Origin: Daucus carota subsp. sativus
Lineage: Eukaryota > Streptophyta > Magnoliopsida > Apiales > Apiaceae
Length of the DNA stretch: 64,000 bases
Assembly: GCF_001625215.2 (NCBI RefSeq)
Contig: NC_030387.2
Span: forward strand, 34,557,606-34,621,605
Direction: 5' to 3'
Part shown: piece after piece, positions 62,468-64,000 of the stretch
Position numbering within the stretch: the first letter of the stretch is position 1
How the letters are laid out: each line of letters begins with the position of its first letter
Program-made: the position numbers and the translations under genes
The notes under the pieces: generated by a model
The model's database searches: none
Seen by the model: the letters and a program-made list of their open reading frames with translations, nothing else
What the model was told of the DNA's origin: nothing

Positions 62468-63409
62468 TGTTTCTTCGTGTTTGAAGGCAATGACCAATTC
62501 ATATTAGCAGTGCTAAGTTTACGAGGACTGATTCCAGATTATTACTATAAATAGCTTCTGTCACCTATATATTAGTTGTACAAATTTATTTAACAACCAG
62601 AAATGGTTCCGTGTTTTTGCTGTTCTGCTTGCGCACAATTAGATTTACTGTAAGTTAGCCTTATTACTGCTTCCTAGTACATACATAAATTCGAGCCTAC
62701 ATAATTTGCGTAGTATCTGGGATTTTCACAGACACTCTAGAAATCGTGTGAACCGTGGGGGATTTATGTTTTATAATGTTTTTAATTTAAAAATTTTCAA
62801 TCAACCGATAAAGATATCAAGAAATTTTTGTGGTGGTGTTGTAAAAATAAACGAATATAATTAAAAGACTGTTGAGCATTGAAAATAGGCAAAAAGTGTG
62901 GGCAGATGCGCCAAGTGGAGAGCGGGTGGTAGTCATTGGTTTGTAAATAAAACCACAAGTTACATTAATATAAGAAAGAGCAAATTATATTTGTGAAGGA
63001 TCGAGGTAACACTAGGACCAACTCATCCATAAAAATAGGTAGATATGAATGAATGAAGAAATATCTTGTGTGCTGTAAAGAATGGAATAAGAGAAAGAAG
63101 GGAGGGGAGAATAATGTGAATAAAACATGCACGGAGACGGTATCCGAATCGGGAAAAACATATATACTTTGATAAATTCTTACACTTAAAGATAAAATGT
63201 TGGCATCGGCAGGAACAAGGTATCAAGAACAGAGCTGAAGGATGGATGGAGGCAGAGGAAGAACGGCCAATGAAATTGTATAAACCCTTATGATTCTCAC
63301 ATATTAGATACCAATGCAATTTGTACGATACGATATAAGCCCTCCTCGCACGCTCTCCTATTTTTTTAAGCCCCTAGCTTCTTCCTCGTGTTTTCTTATA
63401 CTGCATACC
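62468..63409. other. Spacer, 3' UTR of peptide gene and promoter of the last gene
   Basis: No ORF with recognisable content was seen on either strand. Confidence 0.5.
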
Positions 63410-64000
63410 ATGAGGAAAAGAGGACGTAGAAGCCGATTGTTATTATGTTTATGGCCAGTTTCTGTCGACGATGAACACAGGCCGATGAAAAAATTAAAGA
63501 TTCCAACCGATCCCAACGGTGAAGAGGATGGTGATGTCTTTGATGCTGAAATCGCAAAGGAAAAGCATCAGCATCGTTTTCCGGGTGCCCTCAAATCTGT
63601 CATGTCTGATCTTTTTGCGGTGAGTACATATTTGTCACTAAATAATTAGCCTATCATATTCGGCTTCCAAATTTCATATTTGATTAATGAAATTCTGACT
63701 GTAATAAGACCTTCCTGTTCTGTTAATGTAATGATTATTGCTTTTAATTATTTAGTTAGTTATGTTCTTGATAATGCATAGTTCTCGGATACAAAAGTTA
63801 ATCGTATATGTCCAATTTTGACAGACAAAGAAACTTGGAAGCCGAAGATTTCGATCAATATCACTCAGATCATCGAGCAGTAAAAAAGTATCTGACATCC
63901 CGAACACTAAAATTTCCAAGACAATGAGCGAAACGATTCCCTTCCGAAAATCGCCCGATACGAATGCCGTTTTCAAATCCGCCTCAACTCGTTGTTTTCC
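63410..64000 (+). CDS. Unrecognised basic protein, 5' part (cut by the window end)
   Basis: Exon 1 (63410-63619, 70 codons) starts MRKRGRRSRLLLCLWPVSV and continues HRPMKKLKIPTDPNGEEDGD, then FPGALKSVMSDLFA before a GTGAGT donor. Exon 2 from 63825 continues in frame, TKKLGSRRFRSISLRSSSSK and on to KSASTRCFP, still open at 64000. The product is rich in Arg, Lys and Ser with possible nuclear localisation signals (RKRGRRSR, KKLK). I recognise no domain and assign no function. Confidence 0.6.

Overview
This is plant nuclear DNA, most likely from a dicot. It is AT-rich and gene-poor. The genes have many short exons with GT-AG introns, and the spaces between them are full of small non-autonomous transposons (Stowaway, Tourist-like, hAT-like and Mutator-like MITEs). 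The HCT, MRS2, J8-type and PP2C proteins are dicot-like. I cannot name the species; an asterid such as an umbellifer is a guess from the HCT and MRS2 sequences only.

Layout. 1-2.7 kb: repeats, including a 186-bp direct-repeat pair and minisatellite-like tandem arrays. 2.7-21.7 kb: a tandem cluster of MRS2/CorA-type magnesium transporter genes, all on the minus strand. It has three five-exon copies (B 10337-13014, C 14305-16569, D 18101-21682) plus orphan exons (3590-4080, 4670-4882, 6141-6365) left by rearranged duplications. A truncated PPR-protein 5' end (6991-7542) and a 1.35-kb Mutator-like element (8434-9785) sit inside the cluster. 22-24.3 kb: a CT microsatellite, a MITE and an 800-bp retroposon with a 17-bp target duplication. 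24.8-25.6 kb: a J8-type chloroplast J-domain protein. 26-34 kb: a transposon graveyard. 34.4-38.2 kb: a ten-exon PP2C phosphatase with a histidine-rich insertion. 38.2-45 kb: AT-rich DNA and MITEs. 45.4-47.8 kb: HCT, a hydroxycinnamoyltransferase of lignin and chlorogenate synthesis. 49.3-52.7 kb: a non-RD LRR receptor kinase. 56.6-57.8 kb: an intronless MAPKKK-like kinase. 62.1-62.5 kb: a small predicted secreted peptide precursor. 63.4 kb to the end: the 5' part of an unrecognised basic protein.

The genes do not form one pathway. The most notable system is the MRS2 cluster. All three downstream-type last exons (orphan A, B and C) have lost the GMN signature of the CorA/MRS2 pore. The one copy that keeps GMN (D) carries a net 13-bp frameshifting deletion in exon 3. 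B and C have instead kept their reading frames by shifting splice acceptors. The cluster therefore looks like a family of MRS2-derived proteins leaving the canonical magnesium-channel design. Read-level and RNA evidence is needed to decide whether D is truly broken.
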